A stretch of DNA of 64,000 bases from Isoetes taiwanensis (Eukaryota > Streptophyta > Lycopodiopsida > Isoetales > Isoetaceae): NCBI GenBank assembly GCA_021234155.1, contig JAJEKV010000050.1:9238584-9302583 (forward strand), written 5' to 3'. The position numbers and the translations under genes were made by a program. This document shows positions 1 through 13,339 of this stretch, one piece after another; the stretch's first letter is position 1; each line of letters starts with the position of its first letter. The notes under the pieces were generated by a model. That model made no database searches. It was not told the origin of the DNA and saw only the letters and a list, made by a program, of their open reading frames with translations.

Positions 1-1990
<1,990 letters not shown>

Positions 1991-2085
1991 CAAAGCTTAG
2001 ACAAAATCATTTTGCGTGATGTGCTCAATGATGTGCTTCTAATTGAATAATTTTAGTAAGTGTTTATATGCCTCTACTCTCTTTC

Positions 2086-2086
<1 letters not shown>

Positions 2087-2147
<61 letters not shown>

Positions 2148-2190
2148 AGAGAGAGATTGAATAGAGAGTAGAGTGTTTATAGAGAGAGAT

Positions 2191-2266
<76 letters not shown>
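2087..2266. repeat. Two (GA)n microsatellites with degenerate spacer
   Basis: GA tracts at 2087-2145 and about 2190-2266 are separated by a short imperfect GA-rich spacer. The 67-aa serine/leucine ORF across them on the minus strand is purely repeat-encoded. Confidence 0.97.
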
Positions 2267-2267
<1 letters not shown>

Positions 2268-2269
2268 AC

Positions 2270-5100
2270 CTTAGCAAAAGCTAAACCAAGCAAAACCATA
2301 TTTTAACTAACTCAATGTATAATAGTGTAATATTTAAGACCGTAACATATCTCTTTAAGAGTAAATTAAAGATGCATTCAAACAAACAGAAGCGATTACT
2401 CCTTCTACGAAGGCAATTTTACGTTGTCTAAATACGTCAAAGGTTAAGGTTTTTTGCTGTTACCTACCATCCATAGCAAACAAACAAAAGCGAAGTTAGT
2501 TGCAAGCCAGACACAGTGTCGTAGCAAAGAACCACTTGTTATCGATGTGAGAAAACTTCTAAGTATTATGAATGTAAAAAGCGGTCTCACACCAATCATA
2601 AATTCCATAAAAAAGAATCAATAGTGAAGATAAACAATATAGAAGCCATATTCATGAAGATTTCAAAACACAAGATATATCCGGATAGAGCGGAGAGCTT
2701 GTTGCAATTAAATAAGAAAAGGAAATACTATAAGAAAGGCTTTTTCTCATAAGCGGTAGTATTTTAATAAGACTATCAATAAGTAAATGTAGGAGATGTT
2801 GCGCCGCTATTAGACTAGTCAATATGCATGTAATTTTAACTACATAAAGATGTGATCAACCCATAATGTAAGTATAAGAGAACTAAGAGAAATGATATCG
2901 CAAAAGCGCTAATGCTGAGATGTATCTAGTCACTTGCATTCAATCAATAATTATACCAATTCACAAATGCAATCTCGCAAAGAACCTTCTGTACAATATA
3001 TGCAAAACAGTTATACGCTCTTATGCAAATAATTTCAGCTTCACAAAGGTGTATCCAAGCATGTAATTTCAGCAAAATATTTCAGCTTCATAAAGGTGTA
3101 TCCAAGCATATAATTTCAGCAAAAAATTCAGCATAATCACGTGATAAATGCAAATTGGCAAAAAAATCTTGCATAAGTGATTACGTAATCAATTCCAAAA
3201 GCAATTTAATAGAGAGCTAAAAGCATTCAGAAAAATGCCTCTGTGATCTTCAACCACCAGAGATAAAAGCAATCAAGTAAAATAGGACCTGATTTGAAGA
3301 GCTCTCATCATCAAGATGCGAAGAAGAGGAAGCCATAATTGGATTGTGCACTTTGTTTGGTGTAATGTATGAAACAACATTGGTTCAAAAAAAAAAAAAA
3401 TGTAGACAACCTCATGTAAAAGAGCAATTTAAGTTGCACACAAAATCAATGCCAAAATCATTACTGGCTTATGGCCTAGACCACATACTTAAAACACAGT
3501 AAAAAATCACTATTATAAACACACTAATAAACTAAATGGATAAACTACTGAGTGGACTTAAGGTGGACGTTAAAATGATTATCTTATCATAAAGAACCAT
3601 GGTGGTGAACTATGGTAAGTAACTAGTCATGGTTATTCAACACATTAACCCACTTAGTAACATTACTTTATTATAGTGGTTTCGTTTAAAAGTGATGGAA
3701 AAAAGCAGAACAACAATTTTTTTTGGGGGCCTTGTGAAACCCCATGAACAAGGTTCGAATAATAGTGATCTTTGGGTATCTATCTATCAAATTTGATGAC
3801 AAATGCCCTAGAACAATGATCTAGAAGAAACTTGTTAAAGCTAAAGGGAATGGGATGTAGTTACTGGATGGGGAAGTGGTAAGATGGGTGTTGATGTCAT
3901 AAGAAAAATACGACCCCATGCCTAAAGCCATGACAAATGTCCCAAAAAGAATGAGACTCTTACAAACGAGGGACAAGATTGAGGAAGATGTTGTAGACAT
4001 GTTAAGCAAACCAACAACAAGGTTAAGCTGAAAATGTGAGATCAAGGTTAATGTGAATCAACGTAAATCGAAAGCAAAAATGAGGCCTAATTAGTAAAAG
4101 GAGAGGTTATGGCCAATGGAAAGGAAAATATGGAGGGCAAAAGTGCAAGGTCAAGGAAGGAGTGCAAGGAGGTGAGAAGAGGTGAGCGGATAGTAAAAAG
4201 GAGCAATGACTAGGTAATGGGACGTAGTATGAATAAATCGAGGGCCTTACTGAAGGGCGGAAAATAATAAAGCAATGGACATGAGAAAGGAATCAAAAAC
4301 ACAATATGAAAGGACATGTTAGTAGCAAAACCATTCATGAAAAGTGTGAGCTACTAACGAAGAAGGAGTGGAGATGTTAGTTCTTGAGACAAATTGGAGA
4401 CAAGAAACATATGTAGCTATGGAAGCCAACCACAACATCTCGATCACCTATGGTCACCATCTTGGGTCTATTAGAATAATGCATGAATAATGATGCAAGT
4501 AAGCTTCTAATGGACAAGCCAAGGCCAAAACAAAGTGCACATAAATGAAGATGGAGGAATGAGCCTTATATGGCAAGGAAAACATGCCCCCAAATATAAC
4601 ACCACATGAAAACAAAAGCAGCGTTAACCATGTTAATATCAAGGGTAGGGTAGAGGTAAAACTGTGAATGAACAATACACTAAAGTTCGCAGAAAGTTCC
4701 GAATAGTGCCCACAAAAAACAACTCAACAGTGAAGAAGATCTGCCCCAAGAATGAGGAGACCTCAAGCAAAATAGTAACCTTCAACTCCAGTTGCAAAAA
4801 TGGCAAATGGGTGAAAGCATGCTATGGTGTACCACTTTTGGAACCCTCAAAAGTACCTACATTGGGTACTTTTAAAACTCGTACATTCTATTTTTTCTTC
4901 CCATTAAAATCAATCCAAAAATTTTGAATTGAAGGTCAACAACATGTCAATCTATAGTAGTAGAGGATAACAATACTCTTAGACACTAAAATGAATGAAC
5001 CAACACTCAAACTTATTGTTTATTGAGGCATTTATGCAAGTTTTAGTACCAGTCTTTGGGTACCTTTTTGGGTAGTTTTGCACTCCCTAAAAAGAACTTT
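2270..5100. other. Intergenic, no gene seen
   Basis: AT-rich DNA without a supported gene. A local duplication of about 40 bp (ttcacaaaggtgtatccaag and variants) lies near 3045-3120. The part at about 3960-4310 is a diverged copy of the block at about 590-960. No conserved protein motif is visible on either strand. Confidence 0.6.
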
Positions 5101-5250
5101 AGATCCTCAACGTCCTCAACGTCAGCTCTACAATATTAATATGCTTGTTAATACACGTTTGGCGTGATTTATTTTGTTCTATAAAGGTATCTTCTACAAT
5201 ATGATGCTCGCTTATGCACGCTTGGCATGATTTTTTTTTGGGTTGCCCCT
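5100..5250. repeat. Short dispersed repeat around cacgcttggcgtgatt
   Basis: A unit reading roughly tctacaatat-tatgcttgct-a-cacgcttggcgtgatt occurs twice in tandem here (about 5130-5175 and 5195-5235) and again at about 9118-9165. It is a dispersed repeat of unknown type. Confidence 0.6.
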
Positions 5251-5259
5251 AGGGGGGCA

Positions 5260-6620
5260 AACCCTCGTTTATGTGGGTATGTGGGCATATCGGTATATAG
5301 GCATATGCCTAGCATATCTTGGTGATTGCTAAAAGCCGGCTGGTGCTGTAAGTGTTAGGTCGCCCGGCGTTGTCGAGGTGGATCTTTGTGGCAAACCGGC
5401 TAACCTAGCCGAGCTTGGAGTTTCTTTGTGGTTGTTCTATTCCATAGCTACGTATTTTTACTGATTTGGCGACCCTGCTTTGAGTGCTTTGGGCATATAG
5501 CCTTTGCTTCAGGTTTTTCAAAGGCAACCTGATTTCTTTTGCACAGTGCTGTAACTTGGAAATTGGGAACACGGAGCACTGTAACCTACAGGCAATAAGC
5601 ATTAGATGGCAATTCCAAACCCGATGTTGCGAAGAATTCAAAGTCGACAAGAATTTGTAAAATTACCCTTACGATTTGGCGTTGCGGAATAAGCGCCTTC
5701 TTTCTTAGAGGCTAGGCCAAGAATAAAAAAGGCGACCCGAGGTAAACCAGTGCGCTTCCATCGTTAAATTGAATTGACTGTAATTCTAGAGAGCACAAAA
5801 CTGTATAAATCCCTTTGAACTCTAAATCTAAAGAGCACAAAGCTGCACCAAGGATAAATTTGCGGGTTTCAAGGGTTGCTTAGTTAAATTTGTAGACGTA
5901 ATAGGCGGTGTGTGTTTAGGCTATAGAGAGGATGAACATTTCCTTAGCACAAGCAAGGCTATAGCGACGTGTTTGTTTGGAAAAGCCGGATAAAACAAGG
6001 GCACCTGACTCGGGGCTTTTCGGCCTTTTTTTGCGAATTCCATCGATTGCTTCAGATTAATTTTTTGTTCCGGCCGGTTGGGCTACATTGCATAAACTCT
6101 TTTGGGTAGTCGGCACTTTTGCTTTCGAAATCAATGCTTACGAATTTTTCCGGCAACCCCTTTCGGCTCAAAGCACAATGAGCTATGGCGCCGTGTTTGT
6201 TTGGCCCAAGTTTAAATCTCGGGTCGGAGATAGGAACTATGAATTGGGGTTATAGAGGGAAAGAGAGTATCGAGTTATCCTTAGAATTTTCATAGATTAA
6301 GCAAGGTAAATGAAGCGAATTTCAGGTGATGGGCATGATGTCATGCAGAAAAAATGCTGGCCGAAGACATAAATTTTTGTTGAAAGGTTGCACTTATCGA
6401 ACAACAGTAGGAGGCGATTTGTGTGTGCGGTGAAAAAAAGGAAGCAAGGGCAAATTTTAGCTTTCAAAGGCGTAAAAGGCGTTGATAGGAAGGCTTGAAT
6501 CAAGCAATCAAAGATGGCGAGAGTAGTAGTCGCGAGTTTCAGCAAATCTTTATGCCATAGCGAAAGCGATTGCCCCAGTTGATCTGTTCAAATTCGGATG
6601 TCCACATCGACCTTTTTCTG
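5260..6620. other. Intergenic, no gene seen
   Basis: More GC- and CpG-containing than the neighbouring DNA, but no ORF with a recognisable domain. The phrase ggctatagcgacgtgtttgtttgg near 5950 recurs in diverged form near 6180, so part of this stretch is repetitive. Confidence 0.5.
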
Positions 6621-6627
6621 CTTTTTA

Positions 6628-6945
6628 GGATCGGGATCATTAGCATCCGCATACGCTTTTAGGCTCCACTATTTGTGAGTTTGCATTGTTCATGTCTACA
6701 ATGGTGAGCTTAGCTTGGCTCCTTTTTGAAATATTTTAAACGGCTTCTAAGTAGAAAATAGCGGCATCTGTGCAAAATTTAGCTTTGGTGGCTTAATGAG
6801 ATAAGATGTTCTCTTACATTTGGCAACATAGCCTATCGCATAGGATCGAGGATCTGTTAGCATCTGCTTACGCTTATAGGCTCCACTATTTGTGAGTTTG
6901 CATTGTTCATGTATGCGCAATGATTTGAGCTTAGCTTGGCTCTAC
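6628..6945. repeat. Direct repeat pair, about 100 bp each
   Basis: About 6628-6725 and 6843-6945 share a near-identical segment (core ggctccactatttgtgagtt, then gcattgttcatgt and gagcttagcttggct). The copies are about 210 bp apart. Function unknown. Confidence 0.85.
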
Positions 6946-6949
6946 ATTC

Positions 6950-8910
6950 TCTATCGTGCATAGGCTCTTGGCTTTATAACCTTCTTAGAATCGCCCTTTG
7001 CTCGCATTCTCTATGCTTTCCATGTATACGCTCTGCATTATTTACTCATGCTTTTATTTTTTTTGACGAGTTGCCTTGATAGCTTGATCCCGACCTTACA
7101 ATCTTACAATCTTGATTTGCACATTCAAGTTGAGTTCTTTGAATACATTTGATATACATCGGGTTTTACGCCCGGATGCAACAAGACAAGTAAGTAGCCA
7201 TCTTGATTCATTTTATATTTTACTTCATATTCTACTTAATTTTTCATGTTATCTTTGTCATGTTGGTTGCATTCCAACATCGATAGCATTTCCAACGGTT
7301 CACACCTCGCGGCATAGTCAGTAGTTAGTGAAAAAGGCGTGCGGACCTATTTAGAAGATACAAGATTCTACTTGCAAACTTGCTTTGAATATGCTTCGAA
7401 GAGTTGTATTTTGTAGAGTCCTAGAATGCGATGTGATTGTGCTAGATGCATCCGGGGGTTATTTTCACGAAGCTCACGGAAGAATGGATGCTACATTCAC
7501 TCACGGAGTTATTAGGTCGCATCCGGACGATTCAATGGATCCAAGGCAAATCCTTTTCGATTTCCCGTTAATTATGCATCCATTTACATCAAGAATAAGC
7601 CCATTTGATTTATAACATGCATTGGGTGGCGTTTTTGCGGGTTGATTTAGTGACAATGCTAGAAAGCTATTAATTACGTGAAGTTTCTGCAGCTACAAGT
7701 CAAGGTAAAAAGAGGATTTAATGATAAGTACTAGGGATCATGATTTGCATGGGATGAATTAATTGATGTGGTCATAATGTAATGTGATATTGATATATCT
7801 GGCCAGCAAGTTCTTACGTTTATTGCAAAATAGATTGCTCGATAGCTCAAATGCGCATCAAATTGAAACTTTATTTTTGAACAATGCGGTATTGATGAGC
7901 GGCAATTACGGGCTACGGCAAAGAGCAGGAAAATCACGATCAACCCGGTCCGGATATAACAAGCGATCCGCGAGTATAACGGATCTATGTAGCATCTTTG
8001 CGGTGGCGTAGATGTAAAAATGGCGATCACGTATGATGTGATCGACCATGTTGTGATGGTTGATCACGGAAGGCGTGATATCAGCATTTTAATTTGAAGA
8101 CAAAAAATAGGGGCATTTTTCCTCTCACACCGATTTTTTGTCCCTACATTGTTGAAGAGGGTTGGTGTGAAGAGAAATGTCTCTCTTTTGAAAATGTATT
8201 ATTTATCTATCTAATAATTTCTTTGTACACAAGATTCTTCAATGATAAAAAAGTTCGACATTATCCATGCCAATCATTTTCTGGCGCTTTTTGTCAACCC
8301 CGCCATGCCCATTTTTCCTTTTTTTATGTTGTTCTTTGGAAAAGTTGTTTGTTCCCATGCAAAATAAATCCATATGTTCCCATGGTAAATAAATCCATTT
8401 GTCCTAGCTCATACAAAGGATTCTTTTCGAAGTATTGAACATATCTGCTGCATCCATTTCTTTCCCAGTTCATAGTCCAGTTTTATGTTACATATGGTCC
8501 AGTATTGTGTTACAAGAATGCACAAGATCTGTATATTAAAAAGAAAGCATCTATATATAGAAGTTATTGCAAATTACTGTATTTTGCCATAAAGTTTTGA
8601 AATTTTCATATGCGACCAAATATGCTTAAATTTGCATCGGTTGCAAATGCAATTCTGCAAAAAATAAAGCTAGCATGATTATAACCTGCATAACTCTCCA
8701 TTGTTAAAACGTTTGAGCTTTTCTCCCTTCCCATTATTCCTAGTTGGTCGGATGTTAAATGTTCTATACCTTTCCCCTTCCTTTTTTTTTCTAATCAATC
8801 GGATGTTAAATATTCTATCTATTTATTTATAATATTCTATTCTATCTATTTATTTATCTTTTGTCTTTCTCCGCTTTTCCATTCTTTTGTATTCCCCTTC
8901 CTTTTTTTTT
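6950..8910. other. Intergenic, no confident gene
   Basis: Two plus-strand frames (7112-7324 and 7385-7615) are open, but I see no domain, no codon pattern and no splice context to support them. The part after about 8100 is AT-rich with poly-pyrimidine runs. Confidence 0.45.
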
Positions 8911-8920
8911 CTAACCCAAG

Positions 8921-9006
8921 AAGTCCAACAAGTCAAAGCCGCCATGCGCTCCGCGACGCCGCTCGACCACATCTGGACAGACTTCAAGCCCGCTCTTTGC
9001 GACATG
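8921..9006 (+). CDS. Isolated exon candidate, unknown product
   Basis: An 86-bp GC- and CpG-rich segment stands out from very AT-rich surroundings. It is preceded by a pyrimidine tract and a plausible acceptor (ctaacccaag, AG at 8919-8920) and followed by a plausible donor (gtatag at 9007). With the first two bases completing a codon, it encodes 28 open codons containing AAMRSATPLDHIWTDFKPAL, which looks protein-like. I do not recognise the family and see no neighbouring exon in either direction. It could be an orphan exon left after transposon insertions, a fragment carried by a transposon, or chance. The acceptor and donor are read from consensus only. Confidence 0.3.
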
Positions 9007-9079
9007 GTATAGGTATGATTGTGCAAAAATACCCTCTGGCCATGAAGGGCAACCCTCCGTGCGCAGCACCTTGTTTTTT

Positions 9080-9290
9080 TTTTTGTCGCTAACTAGGTTT
9101 TGCTCTATAACTAAATTTCTTCTACAATATTATGCTTGCTAATAACACGCTTGGCGTGATTTTCATTGTTAGTTAACTAGGCTTTACTTGTTGGAATAAA
9201 TCATGTGAGATTATTTGAATGCACAATTGGACCATATAAAACATTAAGGAACATGAATTTGGATTTGCAAGGGTAATAACCACATCACTC
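9080..9290. other. Short intergenic stretch with dispersed repeat
   Basis: Contains one copy of the cacgcttggcgtgatt repeat (about 9118-9165) and otherwise AT-rich sequence. Confidence 0.5.
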
Positions 9291-10300
9291 ATACATTCTA
9301 GAATGGGACTCGCATGAAACCAACAAACCGCCCGAGACTTGCTTCTCATTCATCTCAGCAGATTTTCTACAATGGTGGATAGTGGGTAGCCGCACACATG
9401 TGAACTACCCATAAAAAATAAAGGGAAAATCCAATTATATCATTTGGACCCCAACAAAATACAATGCTAATAGAGATTGGGCTAGTGTACCTGCCGAAAG
9501 CTTATCACCGGGATTAAAAAACCCCGCCCTTTTGGGTTTTCGAGGAAAAACCCTAGTGATAAGCCTTCGGCAAGGGGCTTGGACAAGCGTAAAGGCATAA
9601 AATCGCTCCCAAAACCCACGAATGGAAGCGTCGAAACAGATGTCGCCGCTAACTGTACGCACATCACCAACAAAACAACAAGACAAAACAAACCTCCCGT
9701 GAGTGGAGGGATTCTGATTACGCGTGCCACGCGATAAAAAGTACAATAACAAAGAAGGGGAGGGTGGGTTCAAAGAGAATAAGGATGCTGGAGAGAGAAG
9801 AGAAGCGCCCGATGAGAAGTCGAAGCGAAACTTAGCGCCAAAAATAGCGAACTCCCAACGTAAGCGGGCATGCGTTGCCCGCATGCATACAAAACATGCA
9901 TGCTCGTCCCATTCTAGAATGGCGATCCGATGTCTCCGGATCGATGGGATTCTAGAATGGGACTCGCGATGAAACCAACAAACCGCCCGAATACCAAAGG
10001 ACTTCCTTAACAAACTAGGATCGAGGGCCGAAGGTCACGGGATGAAGGCTAAAGGCCGAAAGTACAAAGATGAAAGAAACGCCAAATTAGCCAAACCCAG
10101 GTGGGGAAGAAGCCCCTCCCCGCCTCGAAACAATTCAAAGAGAATAAGGTATGCTGAGAGAGAAGAGGAAGCCGATGAGAAGTTGAAGCGTAAACGCCTA
10201 AAATAGCGAACTCCCAACGTGGCGGGCATGCGCGCGCATGCATGCAAAACATGCATGCTCGTCCCATTCTAGAATGGCGATCCGATGTCTCGGATCGAAT
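9290..10300. repeat. Duplicated block with TTCTAGAA palindromes
   Basis: About 9755-9935 and 10117-10290 are diverged direct copies about 360 bp apart, sharing tcaaagagaataagg, agcgaactcccaacgt and acatgcatgctcgtcccatt. A second shared segment (ttctagaatgggactcgc, then gaaaccaacaaaccgcccga) occurs at about 9296-9345 and 9950-9995. The palindrome TTCTAGAA sits at 9296, 9912, 9950 and 10267, usually within CCATTCTAGAATGG. It matches the TTCnnGAA dyad of heat-shock elements, and GCATGCATG (RY-like) runs lie next to two of the copies. The 192-aa and 101-aa minus-strand frames here follow the duplicated DNA and show no domain. Confidence 0.65.
9493..9571 (-). other. LINE 3'-type conserved stem-loop, orphan copy
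   Basis: The arms gccgaaagcttatcac (9493-9508) and gtgataagccttcggc (9556-9571) pair almost perfectly; the one mismatch becomes G-U on the minus strand. Between them lies a core read on the minus strand as TTTTTCCTCGAAAACCC, then a loop, then GGGGTTTTTTAATCC. The same core occurs in the 3' regions of the LINEs at 24.6 and 49.1 kb with different outer arms. No (TAGAA)n tail is attached here, so this is either a LINE fragment or the same structure used elsewhere. Confidence 0.6.
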
Positions 10301-10900
10301 CGAAAAATGCATAAGGGGATTTTCTAAGAGAACTTCAAGAGTTACCTGGATCAACTTGGTATCCAGAATAAGGATGAATAATCAAAGTGTTATGATGACT
10401 CTCCAAGTGATTCTACAGTTAAACTTAGGCCCAATCCACCATCTCAGGATCCAAGAACCTTTGCAACAGATGACTTCCTGGTCCAATGTATACTTATTAT
10501 GAATAATCTGGCTATGGGGATGATAGTGCATGAAAGTGTTAGAATCACATCCAGAACTAGATAGAACAGCTGATATGGAACCACATCTTGTTACTGTGGA
10601 AAAACACATATTGATCTCTTAATGTTTTATTGAAGTACATATCATTGTTTTTATTGATATTCGTTTCATATATCTATAATTTTGAGGTTGTTCTTGTCCA
10701 ACAAAAAAATGTAATATGTTATCAAATATGTATTATTTTCGTCACAATGTTCCAAGATTATGATATCATAATTTGAACAACTTGCCCTTCTGTTCTACAT
10801 GTTTCAAGTCATATATAAAAAATACAAGAGAAAAGCAGCGTTTATATGATTTACCAAGTACAAAAGATTAAAAAAAATAAAAGTCCCCTAGAAAACAACC
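10300..10900. other. Intergenic, no gene seen
   Basis: AT-rich, without recognisable coding or repeat structure beyond short runs. Confidence 0.5.
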
Positions 10901-11019
10901 ACAGGTTGGCGTGATTTTGGAATTGACATAAACCCAATTTAATTGAATGATGGTTTCTTGATTGTTATGGCAGTTCTTTTCAACAGAATTTTTGGCCTTT
11001 CTCAGCAGAGTTCCCAGCT

Positions 11020-11260
11020 TGATGCTTAATCTTGCTTGATCTAGGCGATGGAGACCCCTAATCTTGCCTAATCTAGGCGACAGAGGCCCCTAATGCAGCC
11101 CCTGATGTGGCCGGAGGAAGAACTCGGGCCCTGATGCGCCCCTAATGCAGATGCAGAATAGATGCAGATAGAAGATCCTAATGTGGAATAGAAGATCTTG
11201 ATGTAGACTAGAAGATCTTGATGCGGTCCCTGATGCCGCCTCTGATGAGGAACATAGGAA
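11020..11260. repeat. Degenerate short tandem repeats
   Basis: Variants of aatcttg(c)-taatctaggcga (two copies near 11030-11095) and of agaagatc(t/c)t(t/a)atg(t/c) (several copies near 11165-11225) make a degenerate low-complexity cluster. The overlapping 76- and 77-aa minus-strand ORFs are derived from it. Confidence 0.6.
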
Positions 11261-11527
11261 TGGCAGCCGCAAAAAAACTCTGTTGGTGGCGCCGCCACAG
11301 CTCCGCCAGAAAAAGAGCCCCAAAATTACCTGAAAATAAAAAAGGCTGAAACCTCAAGGAATCGGTGGGTGCTGAAGGTTACGTTTTGCTCAAGATCCAT
11401 GAAAGTGCAGATGATTAGAAATTATATAGCCGAAAAACACAAAGGAGGTATATATTCCATAAAGACCATTCACTATGAATCTAAGAAGCCAAAAGGTGTT
11501 TGGAAATGTAGGATTGACCAACGTGAA

Positions 11528-11653
11528 GGGAGGTTAACCTTCCCTTCAAGGGGGTTATGCAAATAACCCTCTGGGCTATGCAAAATAACCCTCGAGGCCG
11601 TTAGGCCGAGACGGTCATTTGCATAACCCCCGTGAAGGGGAGGTTGACCTCCC
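11528..11653. repeat. Foldback inverted repeat, 37-bp arms
   Basis: Left arm 11528-11564 (gggaggttaacc... to ...gttatgcaaat) and right arm 11617-11653 are inverted copies matching at about 34 of 37 positions, with a 52-bp loop. This is a compact hairpin that could be a small MITE. I see no obvious target-site duplication. Confidence 0.85.
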
Positions 11654-11659
11654 TTGGCG

Positions 11660-12560
11660 AGACGGGCCAGGGTTTCACTGTTCACAAAGGAGCTTTGTTA
11701 GGCAGATCGGGCGGCGGTTTAGTGATCAATGGAGGCTTGGCAAGGCCGATGCACCGAAGCACGGGCAAGCAAGCTATGACGAAATTTTTTCAAGCGCCAG
11801 CCGACATTAGCTACGAGTTTTTATGTTTTCTTGTTTCATTGCAAAGATTTTGCTTATTTCTACATATTCTTGGAAGATTTATATACATGCTCATACTCTT
11901 CATCATCAAATCGTGTAAATCGTGAAGCACATCTTGGATTGCAGCAAAGAAAAGGCAAGCAAAGCAAAATGGCGCCTCTTCTTTAAGAAACAGTTGGCTA
12001 TGGCGGAGCCATCCCTTGAAATAATATTTTGCAGATGCAACTACCGGATTGAAGCCCTGTGCCGTCTTCTCTTATCCTGATGCATGTGTTCCGTGAAAAG
12101 ACTGCTGATATTGGTATGTTGAATGTAAAATGTCAGTTAGTCCAAGGCTAGTTTCTATCCATATATAAGGTTCAGCTAGTCATTCATTGCTGACATGTGC
12201 AGCATGGGAATCCATTTCGATTAGGTTGTGGAATAAATGTTATTTATCACATGCTGCTAATTCACTTATCAAACTGGAAGCTTCATGAGCGTTGTCTTAC
12301 AAATGACTAATGAAACAGTACTCAGATAAGAGAGCGATAACTTCAACCCTCGAAAGTGAAGTATCTTTGGACAATCGCAGATATCCAGCTACCTCGTGTA
12401 TTAATATTGATATTGGTATAATATTATATGTCTAATTCTATGCAATGTTTTCATTTCCATAATTTGAGCACCTCTACTTTGTTAGATTTGTGAGGCTATG
12501 ATATACCATCCATCATTAGAGTATTAGGTAATGTCTATATCTACACCCCTAAACCATCCT
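11660..12560. other. Intergenic, no gene seen
   Basis: A 97-aa plus-strand frame (11632-11925) starts inside the foldback and ends in AT-rich DNA. It has no domain and I do not treat it as a gene. Confidence 0.5.
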
Positions 12561-12562
12561 TA

Positions 12563-13060
12563 AGGCCCCGAAGGGGCCAAAAATTTTTTTAGTTAACACA
12601 AATCATTAACACACAACTAACATTATTAACACAAACCATTGCATTTGACACATTTAAATTAAAATCCCCCTTAAACCCCCTTTGGTTTGGGTGCATATTC
12701 ACACGGGGGGTTACGTAGGGCAGCGAGAGCCTAAAAAAATTTACAATACATGTACAAAATTAACACCATTAAGTACATTCTCTCAAACCTTATAGTATTT
12801 TGCAAATCTTAATATACAATATACAAAAACTTGTACATGCATACCCCACAAACGAGGATTGCTATGTACGGTCCAGATCTTGGAATAAAGGAAAAATATG
12901 CCCATCCGACAGCTCTCGTTGCCCGGAGTAACCCCCCGTGTGAATATGCACCCAAACCAAAGGGGGTTTAAGGGGGATTTTAATTTAAATGTGTCAAATG
13001 CAATGGTTTGTGTTAATAATGTTAGTTGTGTGTTAATGATTTGTGTTAACTAAAAAAATT
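12563..13060. mobile_element. Foldback MITE with 149-bp inverted arms, copy 1
   Basis: Left arm 12582-12730 and right arm 12912-13060 are reverse complements over 149 bp each, nearly identical except close to the 181-bp spacer. Both arms contain tttaaattaaaatccccctt and the cacggggggtta motif. The left end is preceded by a short palindrome (ggccccgaaggggcc, about 12564-12578) that also marks the left end of the related copy at 42.76 kb, so it belongs to the family. On the right the matching palindrome is missing and a 74-bp tandem array begins at once. No transposase is encoded. Confidence 0.88.
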
Positions 13061-13336
13061 CTTTATTAATGACTATAAAGATATCAAGTCCGCTAACAGA
13101 CTTGAGGCCATCTATGGTTGGTATAGCTTGAATTCTTTATTAATGACTATAAAGATATCAAGTCCGCTAACAGACTTGAGGCCACCTATGGTTGGTATAG
13201 CTTAAATTCTTTATTAATGACTATAAAGATATCAAGTCCGCTAACAGACTTGAGGCCATCTATGGTTGGTATAGCTTGAATTCTTTATTAATGACTATAA
13301 AGATATCAAGTCCGCTAACAGACTTGAGGCCATCTC
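13059..13336. repeat. 74-bp tandem repeat, 3.75 copies
   Basis: Units start at 13059, 13133, 13207 and 13281 (ttctttattaatgactataa... to ...ggttggtatagcttgaa). They are almost identical, differing at one or two bases, so the array is recent. It abuts the right arm of the foldback MITE and replaces its expected terminal palindrome. Confidence 0.95.
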
Positions 13337-13339
13337 TAA

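Noticed and set aside
2074-2277. 67-aa Ser/Leu ORF
   Set aside because: It is the (GA)n microsatellite read in frame.
7385-7615. 76-aa plus ORF with mixed composition
   Set aside because: Looks somewhat protein-like but no family, splice site or neighbour supports it.
9435-10013. 192-aa minus-strand ORF
   Set aside because: It spans the duplicated palindrome block and the LINE-type stem-loop; no domain, and its sequence follows the repeat boundaries.
13059-13336. CRISPR array
   Set aside because: The 74-bp units are directly joined without unique spacers, in a eukaryotic context.
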